This document shows positions 26,941 through 40,500 of a DNA stretch of 64,000 nt, piece by piece; position 1 is the first letter of the stretch, and each line of letters opens with the position of its first letter. The position numbers were made by a program, and so were the translations under genes. The notes below the pieces were generated by a model that saw only the letters and a list, made by a program, of their open reading frames with translations, was not told the DNA's origin and ran no database searches. This DNA is from Nemania diffusa (Eukaryota > Ascomycota > Sordariomycetes > Xylariales > Xylariaceae): assembly GCA_038501195.1 (NCBI GenBank), contig JBBPUQ010000003.1:6106501-6170500 (forward strand), in the 5' to 3' direction.

Positions 26941-28719
26941 ATTTTAGTTTTAAGCATAATTGTTTTTATGTTTGTTTTTTTAGCTTTACTTGTTTAAAAA
27001 ACTTAATCAATTTTACAAATATTTGCTAGTTCAACTAACTTTACTATATTTACTATATCAACTAAGTTTAAAAAAAGTTTCTTGTTCTTTTTTAGCAAAG
27101 TTTAAATGTTCAATTTTTACTAAGTTATATAATATACTCTAAAAAAATATATTAAGTATATTTTTAAAATAACTATATTATATATAGTAAGCTATTATTG
27201 CTACATTTTTTTTGTTAATATTTTAGCAGTAATTTATAAGCAGTTTTTTTAATAGCATATTATATTACAAAATAATTAAAATTTTACAAATATATTTCTT
27301 TTTTAAAAAGTCTAGCTTTTTAGCTAGCAGTTTGTTGTATGTACTAAATATAGCTAAAATATAAACCTAGTAGCTATTAATGCAAAATTTTTAGTAATAT
27401 TAAAAAACTCAAGCAATATAAATATAAATAATAAAATTTATATCTTTTAATTATAAATATAAATATTATATAATATACTTAGTTTAAAAATTGAAAAGTT
27501 AATATTTTATTTTATTTTATTGCTACAAATAGTTATAAAAGCTTTAAAAAACAAATCTATAGCAGCTATATAATATAATAACTTATACTTTGCTATATAT
27601 TCCAACTGGACTTATATAAAAAGCAGCCTTTTTAATTAATATAGTTACTAAAAAAATAGTATATAATTGCTTTTTCAAGTTAATAAAACAGTAGCTAAGC
27701 TATAAATAGCTTAAAATTGTAAGCAAAAACAAATAATTAAATAAATTTAAGTAAATGTTGTATAAGTTAAATATAGTTATTAATAAACGCTTTTAAAAAC
27801 AAAAACTTTAGTTAAAAAAAACAAAAGCTAGCTGTAACTATATATACAAATAAATACTAATTACTAAATAAGTGTTAACAAGTAGCGCTTAAAAACAAAA
27901 ACTTCTTTAAATATAAAAATTAAAAACTTACTTAGCTAGCATTTGCAAATTTTAAAAAAAAAAAGTTGTAAAAAAAATAAAAAAAAAAAATTCTTAGTTA
28001 ATATTAAATTTTAACTTTATTTAGATTTTGTTTTTAATAAAAACTTATAAAACATAAACAAACAATAACTAAAAACAAAAAAATACTTAAATATTACAAA
28101 TATACAAAAAGTTATTTAAAAAATATTAAAATAAAGCATATTATATATATACAATTTACTGTAAAAAACTTACTATATTTATATAAAAATTTTTTTAATA
28201 GCTTTAGCTGTTAATAACAAAGCTATATTATAAAACAAACATAAGTTAACAAAATAGCAAACTTTTTAAACAGTTATTAACTAATATATCGTTTAAGTTA
28301 AAAACTACTATTTATATTAACTAGCTAAATAAAAAAAAAAAACCAACTTTTAATAATTTAATCAACTTATTTAGCTTATGTTAATTTTATTTATATTATC
28401 AAATATATTATGTTAAAAAAAAATATATAAAAAACACAAACAAAAAACTATTATATAAGTATAAAATTGCAACTATATATAAATAAAGCTTAATATTAAA
28501 ACATATAAACACTAAAAAGCTTATTTGTTTTTACTTAAATTAAAAATATATATATTAGTTATTTAATTAAGCTGCAAATTTAATTATACTTTTATATATA
28601 TTATAAGTACTTTTTAAAAACAAAATTATTTAATATATACTTAATTTGTTTTTTAGCTAGTTTATAAAAAAGCTTAATATAACAGTTTATTAATAAACAT
28701 ATAACAAAGCTTAAAAAAA
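26941..28719 (+). repeat. Family R monomer 6, diverged
   Basis: It continues the sixth monomer begun near 26830. The middle box near 27490-27690 (AGTTAATATTTTATTTTATT, then TTAATATAGTTACTAAAAA) matches 7850-8050. The A-tract box AAAAGTTGTAAAAAAAATAA lies near 27957. It keeps more C and G than monomers 2-5, including AACTGGACTT and GCAGCC words, so it is less decayed or younger. Confidence 0.65.
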
Positions 28720-30253
28720 TTTATTATATTATATTTTATATACTAATATTATAAATAAAAAGCAATACTAATAATTTTATAAAGTTAGTTTTTTTTTTTT
28801 TTTTTTATTTATTAAATAACTTTTACAACTTTCAAAACTTATATTATATTAGTTAGCTTTTATTAATTAGCTAAATTACTAAATAAAAACAAAATAATTA
28901 TAGCAACTTATAGCGTTATATATATATATATTTTTTTTATTTATAAGCTTTTATAATAACATAATAAAATATTTATAACATTAACAAATATACTTTAAAC
29001 AACTGTTTTTAACTGCTTTTTAAAACTACTGTATTTTTAATAATATTTTATTATAGCGCAGTTTTTTTTAATAATATTATTGCAGCTGCTAATATATAAA
29101 ATATATTTTTAACAAAAAAAGTTATATTAAGCAATTATTAACTGCTTTTTTATATATTTTAACAATGCAAACTTTGGCTTTTTATGCACAAGCGATTGCA
29201 ATATAAAGATTTTTTTTACAATTTTTAAAGCAACAACTTTGTAGTTTCTGCTGCAAATTTTCCGAAAATAATTAAAAACTTAAATAATACATTCTATAGT
29301 AATAAAAAACATAGCTTTAAAGTTTTTTTGTAATATTATATTTTTGTTTATTTAATCAAAAGTTAATAATTTATATTATTATTTGCTGTATATAGTAATA
29401 GCAAACTTTAAAAACAAGTACAAAATAATAAATAATATAACAAAAAAGCTTAACATTTTTAAAATAAAACACTTAAACTTATATAAAAAGCGCTTTTATT
29501 AAAAAATAATTATATTATAAACATAGTAGCTTTATATAACAAGTTAATTAAGCAGCAGCAAAATTACTAATAATTTAAAATTTTTAAAACTTAAATAAAA
29601 AAAAACAAATAATTTAATAGCAATATATAAATATATTAAAATTATTAATAACTAGCAGTTAAAAATAAAATATAAATTAAAGTTTATAATATAAAAACAT
29701 ATTTAATAAAAATATAGTTTAAATATAAACGTTGTAAAAAAAAAAAAAATATAAAAGAAATAAAAAAAAAAAAGTTTTTAAAAACACTTAAATTTTACTT
29801 AGTATAGTTTTTGTTTTTAAAAAAAACTTATTAAATATAAAGTAAACAAAACAAAATAAATAAAACATTTAAATAATTATAAAACTACAAATAAAAACTT
29901 TAAAAAGTTTTAGTTTTTAATAAGTTGATATAATATATAAACAAAGCAGCAAAGCAGTTTGTTATAAAATATATATAAGCTTTACTGCTTAATTAATAAA
30001 TTAAAAGTTTTTACAAAAATAAAACAGCTAGCTGCTAAAGCTTTAAGTAAAAAAAAAAAAACAGCATTTAATACTAAATTAATAATATGTTTGTAGTTTT
30101 ATTTACTATGTTTTATTTAAAATTATATTAATATAAACGTTATAAATATATTTAAAAAACAAGTTTGTTTTATATATAGTAAATCTGTTTTTTAGCTAAC
30201 TTTTTAGCAAGTTTGAAATTATAGCATATAACTACTATATTAAATACTAAAAA
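28720..30253 (+). repeat. Family R monomer 7, diverged
   Basis: A weak start box lies near 28720. Matching middle sequence is near 29350-29580 and a variable A-tract box near 29730-29775. An 18-base T run at 28789-28806 stands where the GCTTTTTTTATT region would be. Alignment to other monomers is by landmarks only; parts of it do not align by eye. Confidence 0.5.
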
Positions 30254-32162
30254 AGTTATTGCATTATATTTAATGTACTAATATATTAATATCAAAAATA
30301 AAACGCAGTATTAATAATATAATAAAGCGATTTTTTTTTTAATTTGTTAAATTTATTTTTTTATTTAAAACTATTTTATTTTGCTAGTAACTTTTAGTTA
30401 ATTTATTAAAATTAAAAAACGTTAAATTATTATAGCAATTAATATTTATATGTACTTTTGTGCTGTTTTTTTGTTTTAAGTTATAAACTTTAATTATAAT
30501 ATATTTAAGCTTATTATTTTTACTTTAATAAAAAATATTTAAAATTTGTTTGCTAAACTAATATTAACTTAGCTAAAACAAACTTTATAGCAGATTTATA
30601 CTAATTGCTAAAGTAAAAAACAGTTGTATAATTTTACTAACTGTTATAAAATTATTTTTATTAAAAAGTATATAGCTTATTATAATATACTAAAAAATAA
30701 TACTTAATATTTTATAAAAACTACTGTATTTTTTATAATAGTTCAATATTGTTGCATTTTTTTTATATATATTAAAACAGCTGTTTATATATAAGCAATA
30801 TTTTGTAATTACAAAATTATACTGCAAAACAATAAACATTTTTTTTAAATAGTTCAATATTGTTTTTGCTAAGTTATTATTAAACAGTACATTATATAGC
30901 ATTATATAGTTTTTGCTAAATATAACATAGTTTTTACTATATTTTATTTGCAAATACTTAAAAATATAAATAATATAAGCAAAATATACTGCTATTTTAT
31001 TTTTAATTAACACAAAATTTTTAATAAGCATAAAATTTTCAGTAAGCGTAAAATTTTTATTTAAAACAAAATTTTTATTTAAAGCGAAATTATTATTTGC
31101 TGCAAATTTTTAATTAAGCTTGTTTTTTTAAATAAATATAAAATTTTTATTGTTTATAACATTTTTAAAAACTACTAAAGTTACAAACAAGCTATTTTAA
31201 AAATACTTTATATTAAGTTTATATAACACAGCTTTTTCGCTAGAAGTAATAACAACTAAACTAGTAAAATCTATGTTTTAATAAGCTTGCTTACTTATTT
31301 ATATATATAATCTGCTAAATAAAAAAAACTAAGCGTTAATAACTAATATTTAAGCTGCAAATATTTATAAAAGCTTTTAAAAACTGTTATATAGTAATAG
31401 TATAACAGAACAGCTTATACTTAATAATATATAATAACAAAACTTATAAAAAAAACAAGTAATTAAACATATATTAGTATATATTACACAACTAATAAGT
31501 AACTAATAATATATATCTATTAAAAACAAAAATTTTATTTTAAATATATAAAAAAAAACTAATAAATTAAATATATATAAATAAATACTATAAAATTAAT
31601 AATAATTGTAGCTTAAAAACAAATCTAACAGTAGAGTTTAGTATTAAAAAACGAAGCTATATAAAATGCTTTTAATATAAGCTTTCTAAAAAAAAAAAAA
31701 GTTGTAAAAAAAATAAAAAAAAAAAAGTTTAAAATATAAATATAAATAAATCAAGTTATATAAATTTTGTTTTTAATACAGTTTTATATAAAATAAAAAA
31801 AAAAAAGCAACATAAACAAAACATATATATATATAATATATATAATAAAACTGCAAATATTAAATTAGAAAACTTTAAGCTATAAAAGTATATATATAAA
31901 TAATATACAAAAGCAACAACTATACTAGTAAAAAAGTACTAGTATAAAATAACAAAGCATATTATACAAAAAAAGAAAAATCAAGCCAGTATTAAATGCA
32001 GCTGCAAAAAAAAAAAAAAGCTGTTAATATATAAGCACTTAGTTTATTTATTAATTAATAACAAAATAAATCTAAATATATTATTTTTTATATTACAAAT
32101 ATGTTTTAAAAACAAAATTACTTAATATATAGCGAACTTGTTTTTTAGCTAACTTATTAAAC
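30254..32162 (+). repeat. Family R monomer 8, strongly diverged
   Basis: Start box near 30254 and the A-tract box AAAGTTGTAAAAAAAATAAA near 31695. Next comes a TTTTAAAAACAAAATTACTTAATATATAG-like stretch near 32103 that precedes start boxes elsewhere. It holds an 18-bp minisatellite (31014-31103) and a 113-codon minus-strand open frame (30690-31031) that I regard as chance. Confidence 0.45.
31014..31103 (+). repeat. 18-bp minisatellite, five units
   Basis: An AAAATTTT core repeats at 31014, 31032, 31050, 31068 and 31086, exactly 18 bases apart. The linkers vary: TAAGCAT, CAGTAAGCG, ATTTAAAAC and ATTTAAAGCG. It is not seen in the other family R monomers, so it arose locally. Confidence 0.8.
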
Positions 32163-35100
32163 TTATTGTTATTTTATATCTAACAATATTATTTAAATAA
32201 AATTAAATAGTTACAATAGCTTTTTTATAGATTTTACAAACTTTTAAATATACTATAAAAAAATCAAACCAGTTAATAAAATTGAAAGTACAAAACTTAT
32301 TAAAATAACTAAATAAAAACTACTGTTTAAAAAAACTAGTTAAACTAAATAAAAAAAAACAACACAAATAAAATAAACTAAATTAAATAAATAAATACTT
32401 GTTATTTTTAACTACAAGTTTATTAAATTAAGCTGCTATAGTTTAGCTGTTTAATTTAGTACTTTTACTGTTTTTTAAAAGTTATTATTAAACTTTATTT
32501 TTATATAAGTATTATAAGCCTAGTATTAAAGTATTAACGCTAAATATACTAAACTGCTTTTTATATGCTAAATAAATATTATAATTTTAAGTTGCTTTTT
32601 TTAAACAAATCTATTTATTAATTTAGCTGTTTATATTTTAATATAACAAAACTAAACATAAATTTAATTTTTATATAACTTTTTTTAGTTTTATTAGCTT
32701 AATTACTTTTAAAAAAGTTTGCTTTTAATTTTAACAGTTGTTTTTTAATAAAAACAACTTTTGTTTTTTTTTTTTTTTTGTTCTGTTTAATTATATATAT
32801 ATTGCTATATATATTGTTATTTATTTTTTTATTAACATACTCGATCCTTTGTTTTATACTATTAACATAATTTTTTTAAACAAATAATTAGCTAGATTTA
32901 AAAAATAGTTTTGTTTAAAAAAAATTTTTTATTAATATTTCTAAAAATATTAAACCTAATTTTTTTTTACTATTGCTTACTAGTGCTAAACTTAAATTAG
33001 CGCTAACATTTTTTAAAACTAGCATATTTATATTACTTTTTATTTAAAGCAAATATAAGTTTAAACTTTAATATTTAGCAAGTTTTTTTTTATTTTACAT
33101 CGTTATATTATTATTAAGTTATAGCAAGTTCTATATGCTATTAATTTTATTGTAACATAGTATTAATATATACTTTATATATTAGCTGTTTATTTTATTA
33201 TTAATTAAAGCTTAAGCGTTGTTTTTAAAACTATTTACATTTATTATTTAATTATTTAAGTTAAGCGATTTTATTTCTATTTTAAAATTGCTAACTTTTT
33301 AAATGTTGTTTTTAATAGTTAGTAGCAAATTACTATCTGCTAATTTTTTAAACAGCTAGTGTTTTTTTTATGTAGTATTACTAATTCTTTAAGTATTGTT
33401 TTTAATAATTAATAGCATATTATTGCTCGCTAAATATTAAAGCAGCAGTTGTTTTCTTTGTTTAAGTGTTTGCGAAGTAAAGTTGTTGTTTTTTAAAAAA
33501 TAAAAAAAAAGCAGTAGTAGCAGCTATTTCTAAATAGCTGCGTTATTCTAACTATTTTCGAAAAATTTAATAAATTATTGTATAAAAGTTAAAAAAATAC
33601 CAAAATTTTTTTTAGTACTAAAACAGCAGGTTAATATTAAAACTTTCTAAGTAATTTAATTATAATAACTTTTGCAATTAGCAACGTTAGTGCTACTTTT
33701 TAGCTGCTTAACCAAAAAGTTGAAAAAATGCCGTGTAATATTATTTATTTTAACAAGATTTCGCATTTTGTTTCTGTTTTTTAAACTAATTAAATCAAAA
33801 TTTATTTTTTTTTAGCTAATATAAATAGCAAAAATAAAAAAGTTAGTGTTTAACAACTAGTTTACTTTACTAACAGCACTTTTTTTGTATTTAGAATTAG
33901 TATCCAATAACAAATCAAGATAGCAAAATGTTTATTTTAACACTTTATAGCAGTATTAACTAATAAGTACGTCAAACGCTTTTTAAAAAAAAAAATTCAC
34001 TTGTAAGTATAAAACTTGCTAGATATTTTTTACAAAAAATATATGTTTAATTAGTTTAACTGCTTTTAATTTTTTTTAGCTAATAAAAGCGTTTTAAAAA
34101 GTATAACTACAATTATTATTGTTTGCTATATTTTTTGTAATAAAAAACTTTTACTAAGTAGCAATTTTATAAGTATTTTTTAATATAAACAAAGTAAAAA
34201 AAAGCATGCGAAAATCAAACAAAAAGCTAAAAAAATACCTAAACTAACAAAATGTTTTGTAATTAATAAGTATTTTAAAAAAGCTAGCAATATCTGTAAC
34301 AATAACTTTAATAACTTTAAACTTTGCAGCAAAGTTGTTAATTACGCTGTTAATTATATATAAGCTATTTTTTTCGAATACTTAGTATATTATAAAACTA
34401 GTTATAACAAAAATTATTACTGCTTGTTTACAATTTAATATATAGTTAGTATTTATTATACTTTAAATTAGTATATGTTATAAATAAAAAGTTAAAAAAC
34501 AAAAACTTTACACAAAGTAAAAACTTAGTTTTTATTTTATACTATAAAGCTAGTTAATATTTTAAAGTAAAAAAAGCTAGCAGTAAAAAAAAAAATAAAA
34601 AACAAAATACTATATAGTAAAAATAAAATAGTTTAAAAATAAGTTTAATAATATAACCCAAAACTTGTTTTTTAACAATATAAATAATAAATAGTAAATA
34701 TAAATATAACTTATTGTTACATAAATAAAAACAGCGTTATTACAATTATATAAGTGTATTTTTTTTTTAAGTCTTTTTTTTTGTTAAATAGTACTAATAT
34801 TAATAATCGGTTAAAAGCAGAAAAACAGCTTATAAAAAACACGAAATAGCTAGCTTAAATATTTAATAGCAAAATATGCTTGTTTAAATACAGCGTATTA
34901 AACAAAAAAAACGCGCTATAATTTTTACATTTTTTAAAAAGCACATATTTAGTAATAGTATTATTAAATATAAACGTTTAAAATATAAATGCTAAATTGA
35001 AGTTTTAATACTACAGCAAATAAATTAGCTTGTAATTAATTAATACAGCTTTTATAATATTAGCAATATTATTATTGCATACTAGTTAGCTTTATTTTTC

Positions 35101-36789
35101 GTTTATATATATAATTAAATATTTTAAGCAAAATATGTCCGCTTATTAATTAAAAGTTGCTTTGTTAATAAACAACAGGTTAAAACATAATATATAAATA
35201 AATAAAAATGCAGCTTTAATATTTTAAACGCTAATTATTTAGCTATAAAATACTAATGTATTAAATATATTTATATATATTTTAAGCGACTTTTTATTTA
35301 CTAGTACTTTTTTACTATATATGTAGCTTTTAAATATATTAAAAAAAGCTTTTTTTTTATTAGTATTTATTAGTTATAAATAAAGTTTTACTTTTAACTT
35401 TTTTACGCATGTTTAAAAACTTAGTATTTTTAAAACTTATAGTATAATAGCTATAAAAATTAGTAAAAACTTTTAGTTTTATAAACTAAAGTTTTATATT
35501 TAGCAGTAAATTATATTATATATATTAATTTTTTTTAGCATACTAAAATATATATAAAATAATAACAGAAGTTTATTTTATATTTTTTTTTTTAAGCGCT
35601 AAATATACACATTTAATTTTGTAAATTTAAACTTTAATACTTTAATAATTAATTAAATTAAACTAAATAACAAACTGCTATAGCTATATTTATTTTTAAA
35701 GTTAATATATTTACAATAAAATAACTACTATATTATAATAACTTAGTTTTAATTTTTTAGTAAATATTTAAAACAAAGCACTAAGTTTTTATATGTTATT
35801 TTTAAACTTGTTTTGTAAAAACGTTTACTATTTAATTTTATAAGTTTTAATAAGCTAAAAATTAACGTTATAAACTTTTAAAAATTAATATTATAGTTTT
35901 TAACTAAAATGTTTTTACTTTAAACTTTCGCTAGCTATTTTTAATTATTAAGTTAAATAAAAGCTTTGATAATATTAAGTAAACTTTTATTTTAAAGTAA
36001 ATAAAAAAACTATGACTTTTTTTTAAAAGCTTTTATAGCAACTTTGTTTTAAAAATATATATAAACAAGTTTAAAAAAATTACTTGTTATATTTATATTA
36101 ATAAATATTTTGTTATATAGTTTAATTATTTACTGTTTTAAAAATAAATGTAAGTTGTTAAAAAACAAAAACTTGCTTAAATTTTTAGTTTTGTTTTTTA
36201 ACTTTGCTTGTTAATTTTACAAATAAGTATGTATTGTTTATAACTAAATAACATTTAAAGTTTATAATTATAAAAAAGTAGCAATATATATTTATAACTT
36301 GCAAATTTAGTCAAGTTTTCAATAAGTTAATGTTATAAACATTTAAAAACGTATGTTTTTTAAAAGCTAAGTCAATAATTTTCTTAATTATTTTTAGTGC
36401 AAAAACAACTAAAGCAAACTTTTTTTTGTAAAACTAGTTTAGTATATTAAAACTATTGTTTTAAATAACTTTTTAAAAGTTTTTTTTGTTGTAGTTGTTA
36501 TTTTTATTAAAAAATTTCTGTAGCTTTTTTATAAGTTTTTTATATTTACTTAATATTATATTAAAATATTTACTGTTTGCAACTGTAAACATTATAGCGT
36601 TAAAGTAGCAATATATCACTTTAAAACACTGTTAAACTTTATAGCTAGTAACTAGTAGTATATATATACACTTAGCGGTTTAAAGCTTGCTTAAATTATT
36701 AGCCCTTTTAAGTTGTTATATAATATTACAAAGAAAAAAAAAATAAAATTAAGTAAAAAAAACAGCGTAAATTAAAAATAAAAATTCTA
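32163..36789. other. Less decayed mosaic block without a recognisable gene
   Basis: G+C is visibly higher than in the arrays, and words with TC, CC and GA survive, for example GTATCCAATAACAAATCAAG near 33901 and TTTCGCATTTTG near 33760. Both strands are broken by stops, though in-frame stretches of 20-30 codons occur on the minus strand at 33300-33720. No protein family was recognised. It may hold an old gene or transposon remnant. Near 34645-34672 it has an AAAACTTGTTTTTTAAC word also found in family R. Confidence 0.5.
33200..33540. repeat. 90-bp tandem repeat, two clear and two weak units
   Basis: CTAACTTTTTAAATGTTGTT at 33291 and CTAATTCTTTAAGTATTGTT at 33381 start two units that match for about 65 bases at an offset of exactly 90. 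A GTTGTTTTT core also occurs at 33218 (87 bases before) and 33485 (90 after). The period is a multiple of three. On the minus strand both clear units read LL.(I/T)IKNN followed by a stop, then (K/R)(V/I)SN. This could be a dead protein repeat of about 30 residues, but the family is unknown. Confidence 0.55.
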
Positions 36790-36995
36790 TTTACTAAAAA
36801 AAAAAAGTATTAAAAGCTATAAAAGTTAGTTTTAAAAATAAAAATTTAGACTTTATTACTAGTAAACAAAGCTAAAAAAAAAAGTTGTAAAAAAAATAAA
36901 AAATTAAAATCCTATTAAAATAAAAATAATTAATACTTAATACTAAGTTTTTGTTTTTAAGCTAAGTTTTTATATATTAATATTTATATTTAACA
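36790..36995 (+). repeat. Left arm of an inverted repeat carrying family R sequence
   Basis: Contains AAAAGTTGTAAAAAAAATAA (about 36882), then AATTAAAAT and AAGTTTTTGTTTTTAA. The minus strand of 38840-39045 reads the same order, with most differences being C/T and G/A or small gaps. Upstream of the A-tract box both arms share a stretch around AAAAGYTATAAAAGTT and TTTATTACTAG/TTTGTTACTAG. Confidence 0.75.
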
Positions 36996-38839
36996 AAAAT
37001 CCCGTTTTTAAAGCATGTTTTTAAATATTTAAATAGTTAATACTTATAAAAAGTTTTTAGTTATAAAATATTTAAATAGCTAATATATATAATATATAAA
37101 AAATAAAATGTAAAAGCAAAAATAAAAGTTTAAATAATATTAAATACAGTTGAAAAAGTGCTTAGCTAGTTTATATAAAAAGCTTATAGCTTTTTATAAT
37201 TATGCTTTATTACTTAAACAATATTAGTTATTTAAATAAACTATATAAAAAATGCTAATATTAATATAGCGCAGTATTTATTATTTAATAAAACTAACTT
37301 TTTATTAACAATGCTAAATTGTTTATATTATTAAATAATTTATTAATGCGCTAATATATATTTTTTACTTGTTTTATTATACAAATTATACAAAAGTTTA
37401 ATATATATACTTTTTTTAGTTAAACATTAACAATTGTTTTTTTTTATATTTTTATATTTTATTGCTAAAAATAACGTACTTATGTAGTTATTTTTTACTA
37501 TTGTATTTTTTTTATTATAAAGCAGCTATAAACTAAATATAAAACTTTTAGCTATACTTTACCTTTAAATATTTAAAATATTATATAACTAATTATTGTT
37601 TAAATATTACTTTATAATTGTATTATATTTGTTTTTTGTTATAAATACTGTTGTTTTAAACTAAAGCTTAATTTTATATGCTTCAATAATTGCTGCTTTT
37701 TGTATAAACTGTTTTAATAAAAAGCCCTGTTTTTTTATTAGTTTGTTTAATTTTATAGCATATAGTATATATATAACTTTAAATAGTTTCAACTAAGTTT
37801 TTTAATAATATATAAGTAAATAACTAAAGCGCGCAAAGCTTTGTAGCGTACTATTTTTTTGCTTGTTTATAACTGCTTTAGTAAAACTGTTTCTGTTACT
37901 TTTAGTGTTACGCTATAGCTAAGTAACTATTTTGTTGCAGCTTATACTTGTACTGCTGTTTTAATTTATTTTTTTAGCTTGTGTTAATATTTTAACAAAA
38001 ATCTGCTAAAATAGCAAAATAGCATATAAATAAAATAATTATATAAACAAAAATATATTTTATATATTATAAACTGCTAAACTTTGCTATATAGCTTTAT
38101 TAAAAACAAATAATAGTATATAAGTTAATTTATTTATAAAGCAGCTTTATTAGTTAATATATGCAATATAAATATAACAGCTATTAGTTAATAAAATATT
38201 ATTTAGTAGCAGCTTTTTAAAAAAAAAAAAGAGAAAAAGTTAAACTTTTAAAATATTAATGTTTTAAAAGTATAAAAAATTAAGCAAAAACTAAATCAAG
38301 TTATATAAAAAATATAAAAAAAGTATAAAAAATAAAAAAAAAAAATAATATAAAAGTATATAAATAAGCTTAATAAATATTTTAGCTTTAAGCAAGCAAT
38401 TACAAAAAAAAATAACACTGTTGTAAAATATACTGTAATTTATTACGCTAGTTAAAACGTTTAGCTAAAAACTATATTGATTTATTAAGTGTAATATTTT
38501 TTTAAGTTGTAATAACTTTATAACAACTTTAGCAGCTTTTATTACTAAATATTTAAATATTTATATAAGTTAACTTATATATTTGCTTTTTTTAAAAAGA
38601 TTTTATTTTTTATAATATAGTTAAAAAGCTAAGACTTTTTGTAGTTGTTTAAACGCTTTAATATTATAGTATTAATACAACTAAGTGTTAAAACAAAAAC
38701 AAATGTTAACGTACTAGCTAATTCTATTTTTATTTATAACAAATTAGCTATATAAAATTATATAATTAGCTAATAACTACGTAAAAATAACTTATAGTTA
38801 AACAATATAAGTAATTATAGTTGTTAAATTATATAAATA
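36996..38839. other. Interior of the 36.8-39.05 kb inverted repeat
   Basis: About 1.85 kb without a recognisable gene. It includes diverse A+T-rich sequence, a few G+C-richer words (AGCGCGCAAAGC near 37827) and several A-rich tracts near 38220-38345 that may be a degenerate A-tract box. If the arms were the ends of an element this would be its body, but no coding signal supports that. Confidence 0.4.
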
Positions 38840-39045
38840 TACTAATATATAAAATAAAGTAATTTTTTTTAAAAACAAAAACTTTATATTAAATTTTTAC
38901 TTTTATTAACAAAATTTTAATTTTTTATTTTTTTTACAACTTTTTTTTCTTTAAACCGCTTTTTATTAAACTTTTAGCTAGTAACAAAGTTTAAAAACTT
39001 ATTTTTAAACCAACTTTTATAACTTTTACTACTTTTTTTATTTTT
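38840..39045 (-). repeat. Right arm of an inverted repeat carrying family R sequence
   Basis: The reverse complement of this stretch matches 36790-36995. On the plus strand the conserved box appears as TTTTTTTTACAACTTTT near 38930, next to an AAAACAAAAACTT word at 38874. This is a clear inverted instance of the family R A-tract box. Confidence 0.75.
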
Positions 39046-39112
39046 GTTTATATTATTATACATTTTTTTACTGCACAAGTTTGCGCTATTAGCAAAATGT
39101 TTAACTTTTTTC

Positions 39113-39143
<31 letters not shown>

Positions 39144-40500
39144 CTTTTGCAAAATTGTAATATACAACTTGTTTTAATTGAATATTTTACTAACTTTTAG
39201 CTGTTTTAATAAGCGCTGCAAAAAAGTTTCATTGTTTTTTCTACTGTTGCTTTTTTTACTACATTTATAACTAAAGTTTAAGTTGCAACAAAACAAAAAA
39301 ACTAAAATAATTGTTATTAATTTAACATACAAATTAAACAAAGTATATAAAATAAAATACAAACTAAATATTTAACTTTTTTGTTATACTTTATAATATA
39401 AAACATGTTTAATTTTTTTGTTAATACTTTTAATAAACATATATTACTTATATTAAATTTTTTTTAAAAAACAAGTTTATTAAAAATATTAGCAACCCGT
39501 TTTTTAGCTACTTTATTTTTTATGTTTTTTTTACTTGTGCTTTATATATATTTATAAATATTTAAGTATTTATTTATATTATACTAATAATAAAGCAGTT
39601 GTAGCAAAGTTAAAGTTATATTTTAATTATTGTTTAAAATTTAAATTTTTATATATACTTAACTTTTTTACTTTAATAAAGTATGTATAAATTATATACG
39701 TTAAAAAAACACAAGATTTAAATACTACTGCTTTAGTTAAAACTTATAACTAACAACAAATGCTATTTCTATTATCGACTAATATAATATATATTAATAA
39801 CAAATATAATATAATAACAATAAAAATAGCTACTATTATTGCTGCACATATTTTTTTTAAGCAATTTTTTTTTTATTTTTATATTAAAAAAAATAATACT
39901 TTAAAACTAATTAGCAAATATTTAAGCAATAATTAAAACTGTGCTATTTATTGCATTGCTTACTACTAGTATTGCAAACATAGTTCTAAAAGTACTATAT
40001 ATTTAAAACAAAAGCAGGTTACTAATAAAGTTACAACTTTTTAAATAATATTTAAAAATGTTGCAATAAAAATTTATAAAAAAAAAAAAAAGCTAGTTGT
40101 TTTTAAACTTATTAATAAAGCTTTAGCTAAAAACAAGGCTTTTTATATTAAAAAAAGGACTAAAACATATAATAAATAGATTATAAATTTTATAAAACAA
40201 ATCAAAACTTTATAGCAGCAATATTAAAACAACAATTAATATTTGTTTAAAAAAAAAACTTTAGCTATATTAAAACAAGCGCAAAAAAAGCTTATACAAA
40301 TTTTTTTGCAATTGTTTTTTAAAATTTTACTATATATTAATAACAAAAATTTATATTATTTACAAAACTAAACTAAAAAGCTAGCAAATAAACATTTAGT
40401 TAAAAACCTGCTACTACTGTTTACGTAAAAACATGTTATTTTATTTAAATTAAACGTAGTTGTAGCTGTAAATAATTAGCAGTTTATATTTAGCAAACTA

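Noticed and set aside
30690..31031. Minus-strand open frame of 113 codons, the longest in the window
   Set aside because: Composition is dominated by A+T-coded residues, no family is recognisable, and its 5' end overlaps an 18-bp minisatellite inside a diverged family R monomer. One frame of this length in 64 kb is not strong evidence.
39174..39362. Minus-strand open frame of 62 codons with a hydrophobic start
   Set aside because: The hydrophobic stretch follows from T-rich codons. No downstream domain, no conserved context.
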